From positions 1 through 5,303 of the forward strand of contig JAQUSX010000068.1 of NCBI GenBank assembly GCA_028710055.1: a stretch of 5,303 nt of DNA, written 5' to 3'. This DNA comes from Clostridia bacterium (GTDB lineage Bacteria > Bacillota > Clostridia > Christensenellales > CAG-314). The notes under the pieces are model-generated. The model did not search any database. It was not told the origin of the DNA and worked only from the letters and a program-made list of their open reading frames with translations. Made by a program: the position numbers and the translations under genes. Positions 1-5,303 of the stretch are shown here, piece after piece; position 1 is the stretch's first letter; the number at the start of each line of letters is the position of its first letter.

Positions 1-63
1 GTATAAATAATTTTAAGACCTTGTTAAATTTTTTATATTGCTTAAAAGAGTGTTGCGTTAAAA

Positions 64-480
64 CTAATCTTTAAATTTTTCGCTTGTAGCGGTGTACGTC
101 CAAAACGGATAGGGCAGCAAGTCGGAAAGTTTTTTGACGTCGGCGTAACCCAAAATAATTTCGGTGTCTTTATTTTCACGGTTAATCTGGCTCATCAACT
201 CTCTGCAGCGTCCGCACGGCGGGAAAAACGTGTCTTGTCCTACGGCGCACATTGCCATAATTCGCGTTTCGCCGTCCATAATCATCTGCGCAATACAAGT
301 GTGTTCGGCGCAAAAACCTATTCCGCACGTTACGCCGATATCTATACCGGTATAAATTTTTCCGTTCGCGCCTAACATAGCCACGCCCACAAATCCTGCG
401 TAATTGTCGTAATCTAGCTTGCGGTAATGCTGTACTGAGCGCGCTGTTTCTAATAATTTCATTTGCATTTCGTTTAACAT
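64..480 (-). CDS. cdd: Cytidine deaminase-like zinc hydrolase (pyrimidine salvage)
   Basis: A 138-residue protein of the small CDA fold, a length typical of tetrameric cytidine deaminases, which convert (deoxy)cytidine to (deoxy)uridine in the cytoplasm. The zinc site is visible: CAEH at residues 57-60 supplies ligand C57 and proton-shuttle E59, and PPCGRCRE at 87-94 supplies C89 and C92. A C-terminal LLPYPFW (121-127) matches the LLP segment of CDAs. Oddities: the usual ribose-binding N-x-E-N stretch before the first zinc cysteine reads GIDIGV (45-50), and the usual Arg after CAE is His60. This resembles a divergent CDA or blasticidin-S-deaminase-like branch, so the nucleoside specificity is inferred. 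The start is the first Met, with GAGGT at 490-494 nine bases upstream. It lies 54 bases downstream of pdp on the same strand with no terminator between, which supports co-transcription and a role in pyrimidine salvage. The symbol is given by family and context. Confidence 0.85.
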   Translation of the reverse strand: MLNEMQMKLLETARSVQHYRKLDYDNYAGFVGVAMLGANGKIYTGIDIGVTCGIGFCAEHTCIAQMIMDGETRIMAMCAVGQDTFFPPCGRCRELMSQINRENKDTEIILGYADVKKLSDLLPYPFWTYTATSEKFKD

Positions 481-534
481 TAATATCTTACCTCGCTACT
501 ATATTTATTTTGATTTTTTATAAATTTACACGCC

Positions 535-1848
535 TTAATAATATTCCACTTCATTTTCGGTGACGTAAGCGTAAGCGGTCTTTTTTGGAGCTGGCATTTC
601 GTCGCGTATTTCAATAGAATTTTTGATCAAATCGCAGACCAAATCCGTGTTTTTGTCTCTGTGATAAACGGTAACCAAAACGTCGCCCGCTGTCACTTTG
701 TCGCCGATACTTACACGCATCTCAAAACCGACGCTATGGTCAATGACGTCGCTTTTTACCATTCTGCCGCCGCCCAAAAGCGTAACGGCTTTTCCCAGTT
801 CTTCCGTACGCATAGAATAAACGTAGCCGTCTTTATCTGCCGTAACGTCTTTTGTTTCACCCAGAGCGAATTTTTCGGGGTGGTCGACGAAAATGGTGTT
901 TCCGCCTTGCGCCTCGACCATTTCTTTAAATTTTGCTAAAGCTCTTCCGTCAGTTAACGCGCTTTCTACCGCATGTCGTGCGGACTCGCTGTCGTATTTT
1001 CCGCTTAACACAAGCAATTTTTCAGCGACCAAACTCATCTCGTCCGAAAGACGGTTGCGTTTGCCTTTCATTACTTCGATTGCGCCGATTATTTCTAAAC
1101 TGTTACCCACTTTTGTAGCGAGCGGTTCGGACATATCGGTGACCAAAGCCGCGAATTTTTTACCCGCGCGGTTGCCGATTTTTACCATTATCTGAGCAAG
1201 CTCGACCGCGCGCTCTTTTGTTTTCATAAACGCGCCTTCGCCGTATTTTACGTCCAGTAAAACCGCCTGCGCTCCAGAAGCCAGTTTTTTGCTCATAATA
1301 CTGCCGCAAATAAGAGGTATGCTGTCGATAGTGGCGGTGACGTCCCTTAGAGCGTAAAGTTTTTTATCCGCGGGAGCAAGATTTTCCGTTTGACCGATAA
1401 CGCAGCAGCCGACTTTGTTCACGATTTCAAAAAACTTTTCCTGAGATAAAGACGTATTAAAATCGGGTATGCTTTCAAGCTTGTCAATTGTGCCGCCTGT
1501 AAATCCAAGACCTCGTCCGCTCATTTTAGCGACCTTTACGCCGCAGCACGCGAGTAAAGGTGCCAAAGCCAAGGTTGTCGTGTCACCAACTCCGCCCGTG
1601 CTGTGTTTGTCGACGACTATGCCGTCGATTTTGCTCATATCAACGATATCGCCCGAATGTAGCATACAGTTTGTTAGTGCAAAAGTTTCGTTCTCGCTCA
1701 TTCCGTTGCAGCAAATAGCCATAAGTAAAGCGGACATTTGGTAATCAGGTATGCGGTTAAGAGTATAGCCGTTTATGAAAAAATTTATTTCATCGTCGGT
1801 TAGCTCTTTTCCGTATCTTTTTTTCTCAATAATGTCGTAAGCTGTCAT
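535..1848 (-). CDS. pdp: Pyrimidine-nucleoside (thymidine) phosphorylase
   Basis: A 437-residue, full-length member of the thymidine/pyrimidine-nucleoside phosphorylase family (usual length about 430-440). It splits uridine, thymidine or deoxyuridine with phosphate into the free base and (deoxy)ribose-1-phosphate. The N-terminal helical domain contains YQMSALLMAI (36-45). The phosphate/catalytic loop DKHSTGGVGD spans 80-89, with H82 at the position of E. coli DeoA H85. The family signature SGRGLGFTGGTIDKLE spans 110-125. The pyrimidine-binding residues R168, S183 and K187 keep the spacing of E. coli R171/S186/K190. The C-terminal third (about 335-437) is the PyNP C-terminal domain. F116 replaces the commoner His in the LGHTGGT part of the signature. 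The overall sequence is closer to Bacillus-type Pdp than to E. coli DeoA, so broad uridine/thymidine specificity is likely but not proven. The start has AGAGGT at 1857-1862, eight bases upstream. First gene of a two-gene operon with the deaminase. Confidence 0.95.
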   Translation of the reverse strand: MTAYDIIEKKRYGKELTDDEINFFINGYTLNRIPDYQMSALLMAICCNGMSENETFALTNCMLHSGDIVDMSKIDGIVVDKHSTGGVGDTTTLALAPLLACCGVKVAKMSGRGLGFTGGTIDKLESIPDFNTSLSQEKFFEIVNKVGCCVIGQTENLAPADKKLYALRDVTATIDSIPLICGSIMSKKLASGAQAVLLDVKYGEGAFMKTKERAVELAQIMVKIGNRAGKKFAALVTDMSEPLATKVGNSLEIIGAIEVMKGKRNRLSDEMSLVAEKLLVLSGKYDSESARHAVESALTDGRALAKFKEMVEAQGGNTIFVDHPEKFALGETKDVTADKDGYVYSMRTEELGKAVTLLGGGRMVKSDVIDHSVGFEMRVSIGDKVTAGDVLVTVYHRDKNTDLVCDLIKNSIEIRDEMPAPKKTAYAYVTENEVEYY

Positions 1849-1894
1849 ATATAATTACCTCTAAAAAAAAGGATGATTCATAAGGTGGACATTT

Positions 1895-1923
1895 ATTATA
1901 ACACAAAAAAGAAAACAATCCAA
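1895..1923 (-). promoter_or_regulatory. Sigma-A-type promoter of the pdp-cdd operon
   Basis: Read on the minus strand, a -35 element TTGGAT (1918-1923) is followed after exactly 17 bases by a perfect TATAAT -10 (1895-1900), preceded by TGT as an extended -10. It sits about 47 bases before the pdp start codon, giving a short leader of roughly 40 bases with the AGAGGT ribosome binding site near its end. A 5-base direct repeat AATCC (1917-1921 and 1931-1935) overlaps the -35 box. It could be part of an operator but is too short to assign. Confidence 0.75.
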
Positions 1924-1970
1924 ACGATTTAATCCTTGGGTAAAAGCGGTCTGTTATTACTGTAAAACTC

Positions 1971-1998
1971 TTGAAATTTTGCGCATATATGTTATAAT
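1971..1998 (+). promoter_or_regulatory. Sigma-A-type promoter of the Gly-rich zinc-ribbon gene
   Basis: TTGAAA (1971-1976) and a perfect TATAAT (1993-1998) are separated by 16 bases, with TGT just before the -10 (extended -10). It points right and precedes the ATG at 2035 by 36 bases. A good ribosome binding site, AAGGGAG, lies at 2018-2024, ten bases before that ATG. The -35 box is 47 bases from the -35 box of the opposing pdp promoter, so the two core promoters are back to back without overlapping. Confidence 0.75.
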
Positions 1999-2034
1999 GA
2001 TAAAAATAAAAAAATTTAAGGGAGATTTTATATT

Positions 2035-3117
2035 ATGCCAAAGGGAGGAGGATTCGGCGGAGGCGGCGGCTTCAAGGGAGGCGGTTTCAGCAGCGGCGGC
2101 GGCTTTAAAGGCGGCGGCTTCAGCGGCGGCGGAAGACCGAACGGAACAAACTTTTCGAGTTACAGACCGAATAGCGGCGCAAGACCGCCCAGTTCGCAAA
2201 ATTCAAATATGCACAGCAGCGGCAGTTCGTTTTTGTGGGGAGCGTTAGTCGGCTCTATCTTGAATCAAAATACATCGCAGAACATAACGAGAAATTCTCA
2301 TCCTGTTTATGACGACTCATATATGAAAGACGCTCCGTTAAAACCCACGCCGAAGCCTGAATACCGTGAATTTAAGTATTGCGAATATTGCAAATCTGAG
2401 TTTAGCGATTTGACGCTCAATAAATGTCCAAACTGCGGCGCAAAACTCGTACATAAAAAAGTCATGGTAAATCAGCCTATAACTCCTAACGCTAGCGGAT
2501 ATCAGACTCAATACAACACAACCCCGCAGCCCGTTAAGAAAAAAAATAAAGCGTGGATTATTCCCGTTATCATTATAGTTATTGCGGCAATTGTTATATT
2601 CTCGTCTATGGGCGGCAGCGGAAAAGTTATCAGCGACGAAGTTATTACGTGGTCGCAGCCCGCTAGCCCCGCTTTGACAAGATATTATACGACGGCGGAT
2701 TTAATTACGGCGGAGTATTTGGAGTTTCAGGTTACGGGAGTGCAACTGACAGACGGAATCAACGAGCTTGACCTGTCGACCGAAAGCGGCGTAAAATACG
2801 TCGTCGTGCAAACGAAAATTATTAACACAAACGCTTACGATATACCCATTTACATACGCGACTTTTCCATTAAATATAATGGAGAAAACTATCAGCCGTT
2901 ACAGATAGATTACAGTTGGTATTTTAATTTTGACAACGGCTCGGGGTTAAGCAAATATTTTGTTTTAGGCACATTTGAAGTAATGGAAGGTATATTCGTC
3001 TACAAGATAGACAATTATGTTGAGGGCGATATCAAATTCGAGTATATCGAATACGAATACGACCAGTCCACCGACACAAATTATCTGCTTGGAATATATC
3101 AAATAGACATTAATTAA
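2035..3117 (+). CDS. Gly/Phe-repeat zinc-ribbon membrane protein with DUF4352-like C-terminal domain
   Basis: A 360-residue protein of unknown function. Visible layout: a Gly/Phe/Ser/Lys low-complexity repeat (residues 4-33); a polar, Ser/Asn/Pro-rich linker with a short hydrophobic patch FLWGALVGSIL (66-76); a zinc ribbon with C116-x2-C119 and C131-x2-C134; a second polar linker; a basic cluster KKKNK (168-172); one transmembrane helix (about 173-191); then a beta-rich domain (about 222-325) that resembles DUF4352/immunoglobulin-like extracellular domains, with a V-V-V-Q-T core strand followed by I-I-N-T-N. There is no signal peptide. The positive-inside rule places the repeat and zinc ribbon in the cytoplasm and the C-terminal domain outside. 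Zinc ribbon-TM-DUF4352 proteins are common in Firmicutes and uncharacterised; the ribbon there usually sits at the extreme N-terminus, so the 115-residue extension is unusual. The ATG follows AAGGGAG by ten bases. It is a single-gene unit with its own promoter and terminator. The architecture is well supported; the role is unknown. Confidence 0.85.
   Translation: MPKGGGFGGGGGFKGGGFSSGGGFKGGGFSGGGRPNGTNFSSYRPNSGARPPSSQNSNMHSSGSSFLWGALVGSILNQNTSQNITRNSHPVYDDSYMKDAPLKPTPKPEYREFKYCEYCKSEFSDLTLNKCPNCGAKLVHKKVMVNQPITPNASGYQTQYNTTPQPVKKKNKAWIIPVIIIVIAAIVIFSSMGGSGKVISDEVITWSQPASPALTRYYTTADLITAEYLEFQVTGVQLTDGINELDLSTESGVKYVVVQTKIINTNAYDIPIYIRDFSIKYNGENYQPLQIDYSWYFNFDNGSGLSKYFVLGTFEVMEGIFVYKIDNYVEGDIKFEYIEYEYDQSTDTNYLLGIYQIDIN
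2062..2133 (+). repeat. In-frame Gly-Phe-Lys coding repeat
   Basis: Two copies of a ten-residue unit GGGFKGGGFS are encoded at 2062-2091 and 2095-2124, separated by one Ser codon and followed by three more Gly codons. The copies differ only at synonymous third positions (TTC/TTT, AAG/AAA, GGA/GGC, GGT/GGC), so the peptide is identical while the DNA has drifted. Units are multiples of three, so slippage here would alter length without shifting the frame. Confidence 0.8.
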
Positions 3118-3123
3118 AAAAAT

Positions 3124-3151
3124 AAAAGACGGTATTTTTACCGTCTTTTTT
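3124..3151 (+). terminator. Intrinsic terminator after the zinc-ribbon gene
   Basis: A perfect 11-bp stem (AAAAGACGGTA at 3124-3134, TACCGTCTTTT at 3139-3149) with a TTTT loop runs into a T-tract, starting six bases after the TAA stop. The A-run on the left side means it could also work on the opposite strand, but no gene arrives from that side. It separates this gene from the ATPase downstream. Confidence 0.9.
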
Positions 3152-3172
3152 ATATTTGCGTTTATATTTGCG
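3149..3172. repeat. 12-bp perfect tandem duplication
   Basis: TTTATATTTGCG occurs twice back to back (3149-3160 and 3161-3172), immediately after the terminator stem. It is probably a small replication-slippage duplication; no function is evident. Confidence 0.8.
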
Positions 3173-3205
3173 TAAAGTATTTACAGTAACGCTTTTTAAT
3201 TAGCG

Positions 3206-3235
3206 TTGACATAATTGCCTAAAAACGTCTATTTT
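3206..3235 (+). promoter_or_regulatory. Possible upstream promoter of the ATPase gene
   Basis: A perfect consensus -35 TTGACA (3206-3211) is followed after 18 bases by TATTTT (3230-3235), a 4/6 match to the -10 consensus. Weaker than the candidate at 3238-3266, which it directly precedes. It may be a secondary start or a coincidental match. Confidence 0.35.
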
Positions 3236-3237
3236 AA

Positions 3238-3266
3238 TTGAAAAAGACCTTCGCCTATGATACAAT
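3238..3266 (+). promoter_or_regulatory. Probable main promoter of the ATPase gene
   Basis: TTGAAA (3238-3243), a 17-base spacer and TACAAT (3261-3266), with TGA just before the -10 as an extended element. The predicted transcript starts near 3273, leaving a leader of about 26 bases that contains the ribosome binding site. No riboswitch-sized leader exists. Confidence 0.6.
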
Positions 3267-3282
3267 TATTGCAAGCAAAAAA

Positions 3283-3288
3283 AAGGAG
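3283..3288 (+). promoter_or_regulatory. Ribosome binding site that fixes the TTG start of the ATPase
   Basis: AAGGAG, in an A-rich run, lies ten bases before the TTG at 3299. The next in-frame ATG is codon 59, inside the first membrane helix and without a ribosome binding site. The only other nearby in-frame TTG (3269) lies upstream of this Shine-Dalgarno sequence. The TTG at 3299 is therefore the best start. Confidence 0.8.
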
Positions 3289-3298
3289 AAATAAGACT

Positions 3299-5303
3299 TT
3301 GTCACATTATCTGAAATTAAAATCAGTAATTGAAACAACCCGAACTGACACCGTAAACGGATTAAGTTCCATTGAAGCCAAAGAAAGATTGTCGCGCGAC
3401 GGAGCCAACGTTCTCATAGGCAAAAAGAAAAAAACTCTAATAAGGCGGTTTTTTGAGCAATTTAAAGACACAATGGTCATTATTTTGCTTTTTGCCGCCT
3501 TTTTATCTTTAGTTATTGCCATATATAATCACACCAGCGGAGCTAATACCAGCGATTTGGTGGAAGATTACCTGGAACCCGTGATTATTATGATAATAGT
3601 GATATTAAACGCCGTCTTAGGCACCGTGCAGGAAGCCAAAGCGGAAAAATCGCTTGAAGCGTTGCAAAAACTCTCCGCTCCGCACGTAAGAGTGTTGCGA
3701 GACGGTCAAGTTTCGACTGTAGAAGCCGCTCAACTTGTTGTGGGCGATATTATTTTGTTAGAAGCGGGCGATATCGTCTCGGCGGACGCGCGCTTGATAG
3801 AATCCGCCAGTTTAAAAATTGACGAATCCGCTCTTACGGGCGAATCAGTTCCCGTTGAAAAAGATTATTTATCCATATGCAGCGAAAACAGCCCCGTAGG
3901 CGACCGCACAAATATGGTTTTTTCGGGCTGTCCCGTAAGCTACGGCAGAGCGAAAGCTGTGGTGACCGCTACGGGTATGAATACCGAAATAGGCAAAATA
4001 GCTGGACTATTATCGGGCGAAGACCAAATGAAAACGCCGTTACAGCACAAACTTACGGTGCTGTCAAAATATTTGGGCATTATCTGCCTTGTCGTTTCGG
4101 TTATCGTTTTCGGCGTAGGCATAGCGGAAGGTCTTATCACCAAAAGACCGAGCGATCCAGTTTTGCCGATATTTATGAAATATTTTATGACCGCGGTTTC
4201 TCTTGCCGTGGCGGCTATCCCCGAAGGACTGCCCGCTATCGTTACGATTGTTTTGGCAAGGGGCGTTGCCCGTATGGTTACAAAAAACGCTATAGCACGC
4301 AAACTTCCCGCTGTCGAAACGCTTGGAAGCGCATCCGTTATTTGTTCGGACAAAACGGGAACGCTTACCCAAAATCGTATGACTGTCGTCAAATGCTATA
4401 CGGGCGGGAAAATTGAGACTATGCCCGACGTCAGCGAAAACACCAAACTTATGTTAAAATACGCTACATTATGCTGTGACGGCACTGTGGTTGTAAACGA
4501 AAACGGCGTGGATAAACATATAGGCGACCCGACGGAAACATGTATCATAGTAGCGGCAAGGTCGCTGGGCATGCACAAAAACGAGCTTCACGCAAAACAT
4601 CCGAGAAAATACGAAATTCCTTTCGATTCCGAAAGAAAGCTAATGACTACGATTAACGAAATCGGCGGAAAATATTACGTAATAATAAAAGGCGCGTGGG
4701 AATCGCTCATAGATAAAATAAGCGGAACTAATATAGACGAAATCCAGTCCGCCGTTATGAGTATGAGTAAAGACGCCTTGCGAGTTTTGGTGGTGGCGTA
4801 TAAAGTATTGGATAAACTGCCCGAAAAATTTATTAACGAAGAACTTGAAAAAGATTTGATTTTCTCAGGTCTTATAGGAATGATAGATCCGCCTCGTGAA
4901 GAAGCGAAAGAAGCCGTAGCGGTTTGCGCAAAAGCGGGCATAAAACCCGTTATGATAACGGGCGACCACATAGTAACCGCTTCGGCAATCGCCCGTCAGC
5001 TTGGAATAATGGGCGAAAAAGACAAGGCGATTACGGGCGAGGAACTACTTAAAATGAGCGACGAAGAACTTGCGGAAAAAATCGAAAATTACGCGGTTTA
5101 CGCTAGAGTATCGCCGCAAGACAAACTCCGTATTGTAAAAGCGTGGCAGTCGCGCGGAGCCGTCGTCGCTATGACGGGCGACGGAGTAAACGACGCGCCT
5201 GCATTGAAAGCCGCCGACATAGGCTGCGCGATGGGTATAACTGGAACTGACGTTGCCAAAGGCGCCGCCGATATGGTGCTTACCGACGATAATTTCGCCA
5301 CAA
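3299..5303 (+). CDS. Calcium-transporting-type P-type ATPase (P2A, SERCA-like), 3' end outside window
   Basis: An open frame of 668 codons with no stop, running off the right edge. P-type ATPases use ATP, via a phospho-aspartate, to pump cations across the membrane. In order: cation-ATPase N-terminal region (1-55); helices M1 (about 59-77) and M2 (about 93-110); actuator domain with TGES at 180-183; M3 (about 257-277); M4 (about 293-317) with the cation-binding PEGLP at 308-312; phosphorylation motif DKTGT with D351; nucleotide domain with GDPTE (409-413), FDSERK (442-447) and KGAWE (464-468); hinge motifs MITGD (552-556) and TGDGVND (626-632). The VAAIPEGLP context is SERCA-like, favouring Ca2+ export, with Mn2+ possible. 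The ion-selecting residues of M5, M6 and M8 are outside the window, so specificity is not proven. The usual family length is about 870-900 residues, so about a quarter is missing by window truncation, not mutation. The start is TTG with AAGGAG ten bases upstream. It has its own promoter and sits after a terminator. Confidence 0.92.
   Translation, partial: MSHYLKLKSVIETTRTDTVNGLSSIEAKERLSRDGANVLIGKKKKTLIRRFFEQFKDTMVIILLFAAFLSLVIAIYNHTSGANTSDLVEDYLEPVIIMIIVILNAVLGTVQEAKAEKSLEALQKLSAPHVRVLRDGQVSTVEAAQLVVGDIILLEAGDIVSADARLIESASLKIDESALTGESVPVEKDYLSICSENSPVGDRTNMVFSGCPVSYGRAKAVVTATGMNTEIGKIAGLLSGEDQMKTPLQHKLTVLSKYLGIICLVVSVIVFGVGIAEGLITKRPSDPVLPIFMKYFMTAVSLAVAAIPEGLPAIVTIVLARGVARMVTKNAIARKLPAVETLGSASVICSDKTGTLTQNRMTVVKCYTGGKIETMPDVSENTKLMLKYATLCCDGTVVVNENGVDKHIGDPTETCIIVAARSLGMHKNELHAKHPRKYEIPFDSERKLMTTINEIGGKYYVIIKGAWESLIDKISGTNIDEIQSAVMSMSKDALRVLVVAYKVLDKLPEKFINEELEKDLIFSGLIGMIDPPREEAKEAVAVCAKAGIKPVMITGDHIVTASAIARQLGIMGEKDKAITGEELLKMSDEELAEKIENYAVYARVSPQDKLRIVKAWQSRGAVVAMTGDGVNDAPALKAADIGCAMGITGTDVAKGAADMVLTDDNFAT

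Noticed and set aside
12..40. Weak inverted TTAA arms as a terminator for the salvage operon
   Set aside because: The arms are only four A/T pairs with no GC-rich stem, so this is not a credible intrinsic terminator. The operon may continue to the left.
1..74. Possible tail of a rightward gene (frame open from 3 to a TAA at 72-74) or a leftward downstream gene
   Set aside because: It gives only about 23 low-complexity codons, overlaps the deaminase end, and shows no homology. On the minus strand there is no start codon or clear ribosome binding site before the edge.
893..1195. Plus-strand frames opposite pdp (also 661-939, 933-1118 and 1469-1744)
   Set aside because: They are antisense to a full-length conserved enzyme and have no independent support.
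1957..2199. Minus-strand open frame rich in Ala/Ser opposite the Gly-rich start of the zinc-ribbon gene
   Set aside because: It is the antisense reading of GGC/GGA repeats (Ala/Ser runs), has no plausible ribosome binding site and overlaps a well-supported gene and its promoter.
3118..3298. A riboswitch or small RNA in the ATPase leader
   Set aside because: After the terminator only promoters and a leader of about 26 bases remain. No structured conserved element is visible apart from the 12-bp tandem duplication.
3940..4392. Minus-strand frames opposite the ATPase (also near 4064, 4396, 4675 and 5098)
   Set aside because: They show no recognisable domain, are antisense to an intact conserved gene, and lack start signals.
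3877..4416. Plus-strand 179-codon frame inside the ATPase
   Set aside because: It overlaps the ATPase in another frame, where the ATPase motifs TGES-to-DKTGT read through continuously. Its composition (many Arg/Tyr/Gly) is typical of a shadow frame.

Overview
The window looks like an ordinary chromosomal stretch from a low-to-moderate-GC bacterium, most likely a Bacillota/Clostridia-type organism. The reasons are the AT-rich intergenic DNA, strong AGGAG-type ribosome binding sites, near-consensus sigma-A-type promoters with TGn extended -10 elements, a TTG start codon, and proteins whose motifs resemble Firmicute versions. This assignment is an inference from style; no phylogenetic marker is present.

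Layout. Positions 1-63 hold AT-rich DNA downstream of the leftmost gene, with no supportable feature. Positions 64-1848 carry two minus-strand genes, transcribed right to left, that form a compact pyrimidine nucleoside salvage operon: pyrimidine-nucleoside phosphorylase (pdp, 535-1848), then a cytidine deaminase-like enzyme (64-480), 54 bases apart with no terminator between. A strong promoter for the pair lies at 1895-1923. The region between the divergent genes (1849-2034) also contains a second strong promoter (1971-1998) facing right. It drives a 360-residue membrane protein of unknown function (2035-3117) with an unusual order: glycine/phenylalanine repeats, a four-cysteine zinc ribbon, one transmembrane helix, then a DUF4352-like domain predicted to be outside the cell. 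This gene ends at a clear intrinsic terminator (3124-3151). After about 180 bases with one or two promoters, a calcium-transporting-type P-type ATPase starts at a TTG codon (3299) and runs off the right edge. Its first 668 residues are intact, including all the catalytic motifs, but the M5-M10 helices lie outside the window.

How the genes work together. The two salvage enzymes fit one route: deamination of cytidine or deoxycytidine gives uridine or deoxyuridine, and phosphorolysis then gives uracil plus (deoxy)ribose-1-phosphate. The membrane protein and the ATPase each have their own promoter and are separated by a terminator, so nothing in the sequence links them functionally. I see no mobile element, CRISPR array, tRNA or rRNA, and no convincing new multi-gene system. 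The least explained object is the Gly-rich zinc-ribbon membrane protein.
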